DNA of 23,561 nucleotides, from assembly GCA_002432715.1 (NCBI GenBank), contig DJGJ01000029.1, positions 46,786 to 70,346 on the forward strand, read 5' to 3'. This DNA comes from Sphaerochaeta sp. UBA5849 (GTDB lineage: Bacteria > Spirochaetota > Spirochaetia > Sphaerochaetales > Sphaerochaetaceae). The stretch's first letter is position 1. Each line of letters begins with the position of its first letter. The notes beneath the pieces are model-generated. The model worked only from the letters and a program-made list of their open reading frames with translations, did no database searches and was not told the DNA's origin. A program made the position numbers and the translations under genes. Below, piece after piece: positions 9,401 to 15,971 of the stretch.

Positions 9401-9636
9401 TCAATGTCAGCGAGGACTACCTTACCCGCATCTTCCGCAAGGAGATCGGCCTCTCTCCGTGGGACTATCTCAACCGCCAGCGAATTCATCTTGCGACCAA
9501 CCTGCTCAAGCAGAGCACCCTTACGATCAACGAGGTGGCCAGCCAGACAGGCTTCCAGGACCAAGCATATTTTTGCAGGGTGTTCAGGAAAATAAAGGGT
9601 ATGGCTCCCACCAAAGTACGTTCTTCAACTCCTTGA
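6445..9636 (+). CDS. Hybrid regulator: LacI-like sensor, degenerate histidine kinase, AraC DNA-binding domain
   Basis: Protein of 1063 residues with no N-terminal helix-turn-helix. Residues 1 to about 285 form a LacI/periplasmic-binding-type ligand domain (RRIAFIRGPENHYSAQDRY, GDVRIVGYNDS). About 290-550 is helical with a GAF-like part. About 551-740 resembles a histidine kinase core but is dead: the phospho-acceptor histidine of FFANISHELR is replaced (FFANISEGLR, Glu567), and the N-box asparagine and G-boxes are absent. About 890-960 looks like a degenerate receiver (RLLISDIFDPALYERLRRI). About 965-1062 is a canonical double-HTH AraC domain ending GFQDQAYFCRVFRKIKGMAPTKV. The GTG start is supported by AAGGAG (6432-6437), 7 bases away; a nearby ATG at 6452 is out of frame. 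It is probably a cytoplasmic one-component sugar sensor controlling the divergent uronate operon and/or the pectin operon; this is inferred from position. Confidence 0.88.
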   Translation: MSDARSRKIALVLASIHTGASNELWSEIAHLARLSHTSLFVFPGGRLECEENQEYLRNAIYSLVNSDTVEGVLVWASALAGSVRVEDVQDFLETLGPLPSVSIGLKREGYPTVSFDAYAGVQSIILHCITKHKSRRIAFIRGPENHYSAQDRYRAYCDTLDQTGLVLDPRLVSDPYPWTEGAPALSQLVEQRGLKPGKDFDTLACSSDLMMFAAGKQLEALGYSIPGDVRIVGYNDSSESHLLRVPCTTARMPVTELAHMSFELLSNLLEDGSGPSFDILLPSHPVIRQSCGCTYSLGSPEQARQSVGTPSLFFAWLMQSFRVPESESRNIQRLLDEADSEDEQAYLGLVQELVHRFLYRGGDPNLLSEALHWYCTFFASSSFKEQRACALRDLFLRQRDLVAHQHAYALSMQAKHLDALKCDLLGVRNITSIPALLATHLGTLGLEAGYLVLYEDDEKSTYIGGYDNDMFLEEKQTFAKHLLLPQAIQEKLVEGVYVVEPLFMDNQPLGYLVIRTTLFSGSVMEELRTALSSAIKGTFLLDAANKAREEAERAQRARTEFFANISEGLRNPLESILLLVQDKDEALRDQVEEQLRTASHLLDLTLSYTGAFELERTIFNPSDLLFSLKISHSFTYEGEPDLPVLQGDRAKLLQAFEIVLQYIQKQGGRVTIKTELQNPGLQFSFISSQVAWKASMGNQDPSLSLAQRIIVMSGGLVSMKDNQIIFRLGWPSLEGESLARPSSTLTYIGGEQENEVPPLFSAFDHVRLLSSSSLNKQNLAQLEGSLLGWDGRRSSAELQLALYLLAHHPLLSKAPMVCYHAPPGYESLASSLVSSKSGNQEDGVLVLMGSLGHSLAGELGMMDNVVLCARQEIEEVYANNKVRLLISDIFDPALYERLRRISPSPIVILREHWTHEEAEQLSLIPRLIIAHRFVMESSEFLARIVTLLTHQEVLPPLTGALVKRAIVYLGEHATTPISRWQLAEAVNVSEDYLTRIFRKEIGLSPWDYLNRQRIHLATNLLKQSTLTINEVASQTGFQDQAYFCRVFRKIKGMAPTKVRSSTP

Positions 9637-9645
9637 TCATCGGTC

Positions 9646-9675
9646 TTGACGAATGCTTCAATTTTCTCTTAATAT
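9646..9675 (+). promoter_or_regulatory. Promoter of the PadR-DUF2812 pair
   Basis: TTGACG (9646-9651), an 18-base spacer and TAATAT (9670-9675). The predicted transcript start is near 9682, leaving a leader of about 35 bases before the PadR ATG at 9717. Confidence 0.6.
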
Positions 9676-9706
9676 ATCGCAGTGCGATGCATAGTGCTTC
9701 GATATA
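9673..9706 (+). promoter_or_regulatory. Nested inverted repeat, probable PadR operator
   Basis: The outer arms are TATATCG (9673-9679) and CGATATA (9700-9706). The left side also forms a perfect inner dyad ATCGCA-G-TGCGAT (9676-9688). The element overlaps the -10 box and the predicted start, so bound protein would block transcription. PadR proteins commonly repress their own promoters through such AT-rich dyads; this case is inferred. Confidence 0.55.
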
Positions 9707-9716
9707 AGGTGGTTGT

Positions 9717-10034
9717 ATGGATGCTCATATTCGAAAAGTCTACGTCCCGATGACCGAGACTGGTTTCTACATCCTTTTGTGCCTGCAGCAGGAGATGCAC
9801 GGCTACAGCATTGTACAAAAGGTGAGGGACCTTACGGATGGCGAGATCCTGATCAGTCCGGGGACCCTGTACGGCAGTCTTTCCAAAATGGAGAAGGATG
9901 GCTTGATCCGTTTCATCCGGGAAGAGGAGAAACGGAAAATTTATGAAATTACCAGCCTCGGTATTGAGGTGCTTCAGAAAGAGAAGGAGCGGATTGCTCG
10001 GTTGTATAGGACCATGCAGGAGGAACAGGAATGA
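9717..10034 (+). CDS. PadR-family transcriptional regulator
   Basis: Small DNA-binding protein of 105 residues, the short PadR form consisting of the winged helix (about residues 10-85) and a short C-terminal dimer helix. Family hallmarks are TGFYILLCLQQEMHGYSIVQKV, then SPGTLYGSLSKMEKDGLI and the wing strand EEKRKIYEITSLG. AAGGTGG (9706-9712) lies 4 bases before the ATG. The stop overlaps the start of the next gene (ATGA), so the two are translationally coupled. PadR regulators are usually repressors of a neighbouring membrane-protein gene and respond to small hydrophobic ligands or envelope stress; here the probable target is its own two-gene unit, given the dyad over its promoter. Confidence 0.92.
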   Translation: MDAHIRKVYVPMTETGFYILLCLQQEMHGYSIVQKVRDLTDGEILISPGTLYGSLSKMEKDGLIRFIREEEKRKIYEITSLGIEVLQKEKERIARLYRTMQEEQE

Positions 10035-10579
10035 AAAAGCAGAAACGGGAGTTCAAGATTATTACCATTGCCGAATATGAGCAGGAGCAGGAGTACCTGC
10101 GTTCCCAACATCAGAAAGGGTGGAAACTGGTTCACTTGACATTTCCCGGCATCTACCTCTTCGAGGCTTGTGAAAAAGAGGATGTGGTCTACCAGCTCGA
10201 CTATCACCAACAGGGATTGGGCTCTCAGGAGACCTATGTGAATATGTTCAAGGATTGCGGGTGGGAGTACCTGTTTGACTTTTTGGGGTACAGTTATTTT
10301 AGAAAGAGTGCAGCGAGCATGCAGGGCAAGGAAGAGATTTTCTGCGATGAGGCTTCACGACTTGCTTTCATCGGCCGTGTCTTCAAGGGACGCATGGTCC
10401 CCCTGTTGATTCTCTTCTTCTTGGTGATCATCCCCCAGACCATCCTGCAGATCAGCAATCCGGGCTCGGATCCCCATCGCGCGTTGCTCTATTTTTACCT
10501 GATCATGGTTGCATTCTATGCATACGTTTTCATCAGGTTTACACTGCAGTACCGCACGCTGAGTAACCGAGCCGATTGA
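10031..10579 (+). CDS. DUF2812 domain membrane protein
   Basis: Protein of 182 residues. The N-terminal half (about 8-95: a FKIITIAEYEQEQEYLRSQHQKGWKL-type start split around Glu20, then VVYQLDYH and FKDCGWEYLFDFLGYSYFRK) fits DUF2812, a domain of unknown function often encoded directly after a PadR regulator. Two hydrophobic segments follow (about 122-141 and 151-172), so the domain is probably anchored in the inner membrane and faces the cytoplasm. The start overlaps the PadR stop by four bases (ATGA), and the upstream GGAGGAAC supplies a ribosome-binding site. No biochemical function is known. The 3' end faces the remnant gene on the other strand, and no terminator hairpin was seen. Confidence 0.88.
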   Translation: MKKQKREFKIITIAEYEQEQEYLRSQHQKGWKLVHLTFPGIYLFEACEKEDVVYQLDYHQQGLGSQETYVNMFKDCGWEYLFDFLGYSYFRKSAASMQGKEEIFCDEASRLAFIGRVFKGRMVPLLILFFLVIIPQTILQISNPGSDPHRALLYFYLIMVAFYAYVFIRFTLQYRTLSNRAD

Positions 10580-11045
10580 ATGCCTGGCGGAGTCTGAGGG
10601 ACGTTCCGGCAGTGAAGGCAAGCGATGAGAAATTGGTAAAGCCATTGTTGATGACGAGTTCCAATCCGGCATAGGTGATGAACAGACGATGAATCATGTA
10701 GTTGAATCTGCCTCCCAGGTTGAGTTGGAACTTTCTCGTTGTCTGGGTGGTGTCGAAATCCATCAACAGCAATCCATCCACATACCAGGGCACACTTGGA
10801 ATGAGATAGCGAACCTGTCCCTCAAGATCCGCTATGAAAAGAATTCAAGCATCTTGTCCGATGCCCCGAATGCATCGGCTAAATGCTGGTAGTAGGCGAC
10901 TTGGTTTTCCGTATAGTAGTCGAGGGGTTTCTTTGCATGCTCAGGACAGGGATTCTTGGAGGGATTCATCGACGAATACGGGTAAAAAAGTCGGAAAAGT
11001 CCAAGAGCCGCTCTGCATAATCCCTTTTCTTCTGCCCTATGCTTA
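10539..11045 (-). pseudogene. Decayed C-terminal fragment, probable outer-membrane beta-barrel protein
   Basis: This otherwise empty stretch reads as one protein only if the frame changes twice on the minus strand. Segment 1 (about 11045-10985) ends DYAERLLDFSDFF. Segment 2 (about 10985-10838) includes CPEHAKKPLDYYTENQVAYY and DAFGASDKMLEFF, then meets TAG at 10832-10834. Segment 3 (10844-10541) includes DLEGQVRYLIPSVPWYVDGL and LNLGGRFNYMIHRLFITYAG. Frame changes fall in a run of six T and a run of four T, typical indel sites, so either gene decay or sequencing error could explain them. The alternating hydrophobic pattern at the end suggests beta strands of an outer-membrane protein; I do not recognise the family. 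The N-terminal part is missing, cut off by the permease gene at 11067. The 3' end overlaps the DUF2812 gene tail to tail. Confidence 0.45.
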
Positions 11046-11066
11046 GGCTGTGAGGTTTACAAGTAT

Positions 11067-11990
11067 ATGGCAGAAAGAAGTAGACATGCCCAATTAATGC
11101 GGGATATCAAGCGGCATAGGTCGGTCTATGTCCTTCTTGCAATACCCTTGGTGTATTACATCATTTTCAAGTATGTTCCGATTTTCAACGGGCAGATCGC
11201 CTTCAAGGATTACATGGCACTCGACGGAGTGCTTGGGAGCCGATGGATAGGGCTTGAGCATTTTAAGACCTTCGTCCACTCCTATTACTTCGTGGAGCTG
11301 CTGCGCAATACCTTGATGTATAGTTTCGGAAAATTGATATTCAGCCTGCCGCTTGCAATCATCCTGGCAATCGCCATCTATGAGAGCAACCACCCCAGGC
11401 TGGGCAAGGTTGTGCAGACCTTGGCCTATCTTCCACACTTCCTTTCCTGGGTCATCATGTATGGTATTCTTTTGGCCCTTCTGGCTCCCGGTGATGGAAT
11501 CTTGAACGACATCATCAAGCTCTTCGGTGGCAAACCCATCGATTTTTTAACCAATACCAAGTCCTTCCCGTGGATAGTCATTCTCAGTGATGCCTGGAAG
11601 GAGATGGGCTGGAGCGCCATCATCTTCATTGCCGCCCTGATGGGCATCGACCCATCCCTGTTCGAGGCCGCCCTGGTTGAGGGTGCAAACTCCTGGCAAC
11701 GGGTTCGCTACATCACCCTTCCTTCCATCCGACCGGTCATCGTCATCGTCGTCCTGCTCAGATTGGGAACCATCCTGGATGCAGGCTTCAACCAAATCTT
11801 CATGCTCTATTCGACACCGGTTCTCTCGGTTGCCGACATCATCGATACCTGGGTGTACCGCCAAGGCCTGCTGGAATTCCAGTTTGGACTCGCAACAGCC
11901 GTCGGTTTGTTCAAGGGGGTCATCGGCATGTTCCTGATCCTCGGTTCCAACCGGTTGGTCAAACGTTTCGGCGGAAACTCTCTCTACTAG
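11067..11990 (+). CDS. ABC transporter permease, LplB/YteP type (pectin oligosaccharide uptake)
   Basis: Inner-membrane permease of 307 residues of the carbohydrate CUT1 class. The first of six predicted membrane segments begins at VYVLLAIPLVYYIIFKYVPI. The cytoplasmic EAA loop EAALVEGANSWQRVRYITLP, which docks the ATPase, is intact. The N-terminus (HRSVYVLLAIPLVYYIIF, then GLEHFKTF) is typical of LplB/YteP relatives. The ATG at 11067 has only a weak TGAGG (11051-11055) before it. It is first gene of the importer operon. No convincing promoter was found upstream; the start must lie inside or near the decayed minus-strand gene. It should pair with the next permease; the substrate (rhamnogalacturonan or pectin fragments) is inferred from the GH105 gene downstream. 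Confidence 0.9.
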   Translation: MAERSRHAQLMRDIKRHRSVYVLLAIPLVYYIIFKYVPIFNGQIAFKDYMALDGVLGSRWIGLEHFKTFVHSYYFVELLRNTLMYSFGKLIFSLPLAIILAIAIYESNHPRLGKVVQTLAYLPHFLSWVIMYGILLALLAPGDGILNDIIKLFGGKPIDFLTNTKSFPWIVILSDAWKEMGWSAIIFIAALMGIDPSLFEAALVEGANSWQRVRYITLPSIRPVIVIVVLLRLGTILDAGFNQIFMLYSTPVLSVADIIDTWVYRQGLLEFQFGLATAVGLFKGVIGMFLILGSNRLVKRFGGNSLY

Positions 11991-12000
11991 GAGGAAGATG

Positions 12001-12918
12001 ATGATGGCACACAAGAAACAAACCAATCGATTCACCTCGGTGACAGTGAAACCCACTGCAGCCGACCATAGTTTCAACTTCGTCGTTGATGTATTTCTCG
12101 TGCTTCTCTTGATTATCATCGCCATTCCCCTTTGGAGTACGATCACCCTCTCCTTCAGGCCCAACGACTATATCGGCAATAACTTGGAAGGAATGTTCCT
12201 CGCCCCTTGGAATTGGTCGACGGCAGCCTACAAGGCACTGCTGGGCAACGCCGGTTTCATTCTGGCATTCGGCAACAGCATCAAGATTCTCATCGGCGGT
12301 GTGGCAACAGCCCTGCTCTTGACCATTCCCCTGGCCTATGTGCTCTCCATCCCCAGCCTGCCCGGCAGACGGTATTTGAACCTGTTGGTCATTATTCCCT
12401 ATGTATTCAATGTTGGTATGATTCCTTCCTACCTCTTGGTTACCAATCTCGGCCTGATTGACAAGCTTGCCGCAGTCTTTTTGCCGGGAGCCATCAGCAC
12501 GTACAACTGCCTGATCATGCGCTCTTTCTTCGAAGGCATTCCCAATGAGTTGAAAGAGTCGGCACAGATTGATGGAGCTTCAGAAATCCAGGTATTGCTT
12601 AAGATCATCCTGCCTTTGAGCAAGGCAATCATTATGACCATCGGACTGTTCTACGGGGTATCGTTCTGGAATGACTTCTTCCATGCAATGCTCTACCTGA
12701 ACAGCAACAAGCTGCAGCCGCTTCCGATTCTGCTGCGCAACATCCTGATGGCCAGTGGTATGAATGAATACGTAGAGGTGAATGCTTTCGGTGAGGCCCC
12801 GATTGCCGCCATCAAGGCCGCTTCGGTCTTTATGAGCGCCATTCCGATGGTCATCGCCTATCCATTCATCCAAAAGTATTTTACCAAGGGAACCTTGCTG
12901 GGAAGCGTAAAAGGCTGA
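12001..12918 (+). CDS. ABC transporter permease, LplC/YtcP type
   Basis: Second inner-membrane permease of the CUT1 importer, 305 residues from the chosen start. It has about six membrane segments and an intact EAA loop, ELKESAQIDGASEIQVLLKI. The C-terminal YPFIQKYFTKGTLLGSVKG is the standard ending of LplC/MalG-type permeases. Three ATG codons stand in tandem (11998, 12001, 12004) after AGGAGG (11989-11994). The middle one has the best spacing (6 bases), and 11998 would leave only 3. It follows the first permease by 10 bases, with the Shine-Dalgarno overlapping that gene's stop codon, so the two are coupled and should form the heterodimeric channel. Confidence 0.9.
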   Translation: MMAHKKQTNRFTSVTVKPTAADHSFNFVVDVFLVLLLIIIAIPLWSTITLSFRPNDYIGNNLEGMFLAPWNWSTAAYKALLGNAGFILAFGNSIKILIGGVATALLLTIPLAYVLSIPSLPGRRYLNLLVIIPYVFNVGMIPSYLLVTNLGLIDKLAAVFLPGAISTYNCLIMRSFFEGIPNELKESAQIDGASEIQVLLKIILPLSKAIIMTIGLFYGVSFWNDFFHAMLYLNSNKLQPLPILLRNILMASGMNEYVEVNAFGEAPIAAIKAASVFMSAIPMVIAYPFIQKYFTKGTLLGSVKG

Positions 12919-12978
12919 GCCTGCTTCCTGGTTTGATTCGAGTAACGTTGGTTTGGTATTCCATAAGGAGGATTTGCT

Positions 12979-14556
12979 ATGAAGAAACAGTGTATCGTAT
13001 GCATCGCACTTATCGCGTTGCTATCTCTCGTCTCTCTCCCGCTTTTCAGTCAGGGTACTGCCGAAGCCGCAAAACCCGCTGGTCCGGTGACCATCGAGTT
13101 GTGGTATGGCGCCGCCATCACCGAAGCTGGACCACCTCCGGCTGATTGGGTTGGCTTTCAGATCATCAAGGATACGTTGAACATCGATCTCAAGCTGACG
13201 GCTCTCCCTTCCAATGAGAGCGATCAGGACGTCAAGGTGCAGGCTGCAGCCGCCGCCAACAACCTTCCCGACCTGTTCATGGTCCGTCGCGATGTGCTTG
13301 CCCGCTTGGTCCCGCAGGGCTTGATTGCATCGGTTGATGACATGTATGCAAAGATGCCGATCCGTACCAAGACCCACTACGATGAAGTCAGCCGCAACCA
13401 TGCCCGTTTCAACGGCAAGTCCTATGGTCTGGCCGATCCAGGTTCAATCATCAAGAACGAAGGCCTTTTGATCCGCAAGGACTGGCTTGACAAGCTTGGT
13501 CTTGCTGTTCCCACCACCACCGATGAACTGCTTGAAGTCATGCGCGCCTTCACCTTCAAGGATCCGGATGGAAATGGAAAGAACGACACCTACGGCTATG
13601 GGGCTTTCCAGGAAATCAACAACTATGAAGCTTGGCCCGGGCGCCGTCTTGAGCCGATCTTTGGAGCTTTCGGCGTGGATGGTACGTGGGACATGACTGT
13701 CTCTTCAGCCGGTCTGAACCTTTTCAAGCCCGAATTCTATGACGCCATGAGCTATCTGAAGCAGATGGTCGATGAAGGCATCATCGATCCCAACTGGCTT
13801 GCGTACAAGAAGGACGACTTCCGTGCGGCTTGGAAGCAGGGACGTTTCGGCATCATGCGCGAGCAGAATGCCGCTTTCGCAGCCCAGGCAAACTATGCTC
13901 CGTTTGACAAGAACTTCCCCAACGGTGAGTGGATTGTCATTGATGCTCCGAAGGGACCGAAGGGACACGCTTCCATCGGACCTTACACCGCCAACTTCCG
14001 CATCTATGCCATCAGTGCAAAGGCTGAGAAGGAAGGCAAGAAAGACAAGATTGCCGAGCTTTTGGAGTGGATGGCTTCCGATGAGGGCTACTATCTGCTC
14101 GGCTGGGGTGTCGAGGGCGTGAACTACACCAAGGATGCCAATGGCATTCCTGTGGCAGCCAACCTTCCTGATCCCAATCTTGCTTTCAGCGCTCCCGGCG
14201 GCCAGACGGTCACCCAGCTGCGCAACATGGTGTTCTACAACGGCGATATCGAGCTCTATGCCCGCTACCCGAAGTATATCACCGAGACCAGCAAGAAAGA
14301 GATGTCCGCTCTGGATGTCATGCGCATAATGCAGACCAAGAAATGGACTCCTGCAATTGGTTCGGATACTCTTCCTATTCCCAATGCAGACCTCAAGCGC
14401 TTCTACGAGCAGGGTTTGAGCGAGTTCATCACCGGCAAGCGAGTCTTGACCAAGGACAACTGGAACAAGTGGCTTGACGAGTTCAAGAAGCTTGGCGGAC
14501 AGGATTGGAATGACAAGGGCGTTGCCTTTGCCAAGGAAAACAACCTGCTCTACTAA
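12979..14556 (+). CDS. ABC transporter extracellular solute-binding protein (LplA/YtcQ-like)
   Basis: Sugar-binding protein of 525 residues, the usual size of the large LplA/YtcQ group. An N-terminal signal peptide (KK start, hydrophobic core to about residue 24) probably ends at FSQ-G. There is no lipobox cysteine at the end of the core (the Cys residues at 5 and 8 lie inside it), so a soluble periplasmic protein is more likely than a lipoprotein. Family features include VTIELWYGAAITEAGPPPADW, LPDLFMVRRD, a Ca-loop-like FKDPDGNGKNDTYGYG and the C-terminal KDNWNKWLDEFKKLGGQDW. AAGGAGG (12965-12971) is 7 bases before the ATG. The ligand is inferred to be an unsaturated rhamnogalacturonan disaccharide or similar pectin fragment because GH105 follows. 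A hairpin lies just after its stop. Confidence 0.92.
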   Translation: MKKQCIVCIALIALLSLVSLPLFSQGTAEAAKPAGPVTIELWYGAAITEAGPPPADWVGFQIIKDTLNIDLKLTALPSNESDQDVKVQAAAAANNLPDLFMVRRDVLARLVPQGLIASVDDMYAKMPIRTKTHYDEVSRNHARFNGKSYGLADPGSIIKNEGLLIRKDWLDKLGLAVPTTTDELLEVMRAFTFKDPDGNGKNDTYGYGAFQEINNYEAWPGRRLEPIFGAFGVDGTWDMTVSSAGLNLFKPEFYDAMSYLKQMVDEGIIDPNWLAYKKDDFRAAWKQGRFGIMREQNAAFAAQANYAPFDKNFPNGEWIVIDAPKGPKGHASIGPYTANFRIYAISAKAEKEGKKDKIAELLEWMASDEGYYLLGWGVEGVNYTKDANGIPVAANLPDPNLAFSAPGGQTVTQLRNMVFYNGDIELYARYPKYITETSKKEMSALDVMRIMQTKKWTPAIGSDTLPIPNADLKRFYEQGLSEFITGKRVLTKDNWNKWLDEFKKLGGQDWNDKGVAFAKENNLLY

Positions 14557-14576
14557 GCGTGCTGAGTACATTGGTT

Positions 14577-14608
14577 CCGACCGCCTCCTTGTTGGAGGTG
14601 GCGGTCGG
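14577..14608 (+). promoter_or_regulatory. Intercistronic hairpin after the sugar-binding protein gene
   Basis: CCGACCGCC (14577-14585) pairs with GGCGGTCGG (14600-14608), and the TCC/GGA inside can extend the stem with a bulge. It is followed by TTTGACCCC rather than a U tract, so it is a poor terminator. It more likely blocks 3' exonucleases or attenuates read-through into the GH105 gene. Confidence 0.65.
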
Positions 14609-14637
14609 TTTGACCCCTCGAAAATAGGAATATACGC

Positions 14638-15738
14638 ATGATGGACTGGGGTGAACACCTCTCGCTGGCAATGGCTCAAAGTGTAATAGCACGGTACAAG
14701 CCTATACATATGCGCTGGCATTATGAACACGGCTTGGTGATACACAGCTGCCTGCTGGTGGGAAAAGCATACGGCAGGAAAGAGTTCTTTGATTGGGCAT
14801 ACTCGATGTATGATCCACTCATAGCCGATGATGGCCGGATTGCAACCTATAGACTGGGTGAATACAATCTTGACCAGATCAATGCAGGCAGGAATCTGTT
14901 TGCCCTGTATGAACAAACCAAGGAAAACCGATTTCTGCTCGCTGCAAAACTGCTCAAGCAGCAGTTGGCGTCGCAGCCCAGGACATTGAGTGGTGTATTC
15001 TGGCATAAGGAAATCTATCCTTGGCAGATTTGGCTGGACGGTGTCTATATGCAGGGACCTTTCAACGCCCAGTACTGCAAGGTCAGCGGTGACAGCACCG
15101 GATTCGACGATATCGTCGATCAGGTGATCAAGGTATACCAGACACTGCGGGATGAAAAGACCGGATTGCTGTACCATGCCTATGATGAGTCGCGCGGCCA
15201 ACGATGGTCGGACCTTGAAACCGGTCTCTCCCCCCACTTCTGGGGAAGGGCGATTGGTTGGTACTGCATGGCCATCCTGGATATTCTGGATTTCCTTCCT
15301 TCCTCGCATCCGAAGCGGGGTGAAATGGCCAAGATTCTGCTATCCGTACTGGACGCACTGCTGAAGTTCCAGGATGAGAGCGGAATGTGGTATCAGGTGG
15401 TGGATAAGGCAGGCCGGGACGGCAATTATCTGGAGACATCCTGCACCAGCATGTTCGCCTACAGCCTGCTTAAGTCTCTCCGGACCGGGCTGTGTTCCGA
15501 TGACCTGTACCGCACCCGGGCTGTGAAGGCCCTTGAAGGGATAAAGTCTACGTACCTAAGAAAGGACGAGAGCGGGCAGCTGCACCTCGGGGGCATCTGC
15601 AGTGTGGCAGGCTTGGGAGGCAATCCCTATCGGGACGGCTCGTTCCACTATTATATCTGCGAGCCGGTGGTGGAGGATGATTTCAAGGGTGTGGGTCCAT
15701 TCATTTTGGCCTGCCTCGAAGAAGAGCAGGGTCGATAA
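14638..15738 (+). CDS. GH105 unsaturated rhamnogalacturonyl hydrolase (YteR-like)
   Basis: Cytoplasmic glycoside hydrolase of 366 residues with the alpha/alpha-barrel fold of family GH105. It has no signal peptide. It hydrates the 4,5-double bond of unsaturated galacturonyl residues made by pectate or rhamnogalacturonan lyases, releasing 5-keto-4-deoxyuronate and the partner sugar (rhamnose for RG-I). The two acidic residues known in B. subtilis YteR (Asp88 and Asp143) correspond to Asp79 (NLDQINAG) and Asp134 (IWLDGVYMQGPF), each shifted by 9. Other family motifs are SPHFWGRAIGWYCMA and the glycine-rich GICSVAGLGG near the end. TAGGA (14625-14629) is 8 bases before the ATG; a second ATG follows at once. 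It lies downstream of the sugar importer and before a good terminator, so it closes that operon. Confidence 0.93.
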   Translation: MMDWGEHLSLAMAQSVIARYKPIHMRWHYEHGLVIHSCLLVGKAYGRKEFFDWAYSMYDPLIADDGRIATYRLGEYNLDQINAGRNLFALYEQTKENRFLLAAKLLKQQLASQPRTLSGVFWHKEIYPWQIWLDGVYMQGPFNAQYCKVSGDSTGFDDIVDQVIKVYQTLRDEKTGLLYHAYDESRGQRWSDLETGLSPHFWGRAIGWYCMAILDILDFLPSSHPKRGEMAKILLSVLDALLKFQDESGMWYQVVDKAGRDGNYLETSCTSMFAYSLLKSLRTGLCSDDLYRTRAVKALEGIKSTYLRKDESGQLHLGGICSVAGLGGNPYRDGSFHYYICEPVVEDDFKGVGPFILACLEEEQGR

Positions 15739-15750
15739 GACACATCGCCA

Positions 15751-15774
15751 AAGCTCCCGGTCGGGAGCTTTTTT
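15751..15774 (+). terminator. Intrinsic terminator of the pectin-oligomer operon
   Basis: AAGCTCCC (15751-15758), a GGTC loop and GGGAGCTT (15763-15770) form a perfect 8-bp stem. The final TT of the stem and the next four T give a six-T tract. It lies 12 bases after the GH105 stop codon. Confidence 0.88.
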
Positions 15775-15926
15775 ATCACAAACTGTTGCGATTTCTTTGT
15801 GTTTGTAGTGTTGAAAACGAAATGCAGGCATCGATTGCGCCTTTTATTCGGTATTTCTGCATAAGTGTTTTTTTCATAATGGTTTGTGTAGTTTTTTTAA
15901 GTTAATAGGTTGCCGCATTTCTTTGT
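15775..15926. other. AT-rich non-coding leader region upstream of the nucleoside operon
   Basis: No gene is visible here. The region holds two seven-T tracts (15868-15874 and 15892-15898) and a 10-bp direct repeat ATTTCTTTGT at 15791-15800 and 15917-15926; the second copy abuts the -35 box. Curved or UP-like DNA assisting the promoter is possible. Confidence 0.4.
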
Positions 15927-15955
15927 TTGACAAGGCTACAGGGTGATTGTAGAAT
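15927..15955 (+). promoter_or_regulatory. Near-consensus sigma70 promoter of the nucleoside operon
   Basis: TTGACA (15927-15932), a 17-base spacer and TAGAAT (15950-15955) match sigma70 at 11 of 12 positions with ideal spacing. The predicted transcript start is about 15962, giving a leader of about 45 bases. Confidence 0.85.
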
Positions 15956-15971
15956 GATGCTACATAGACTC

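Noticed and set aside
13705..15309. 534-residue open frame on the minus strand opposite the sugar-binding protein and GH105 genes
   Set aside because: It is a mirror of two recognised genes and their intercistronic hairpin, with no domain signature and no ribosome-binding site of note.
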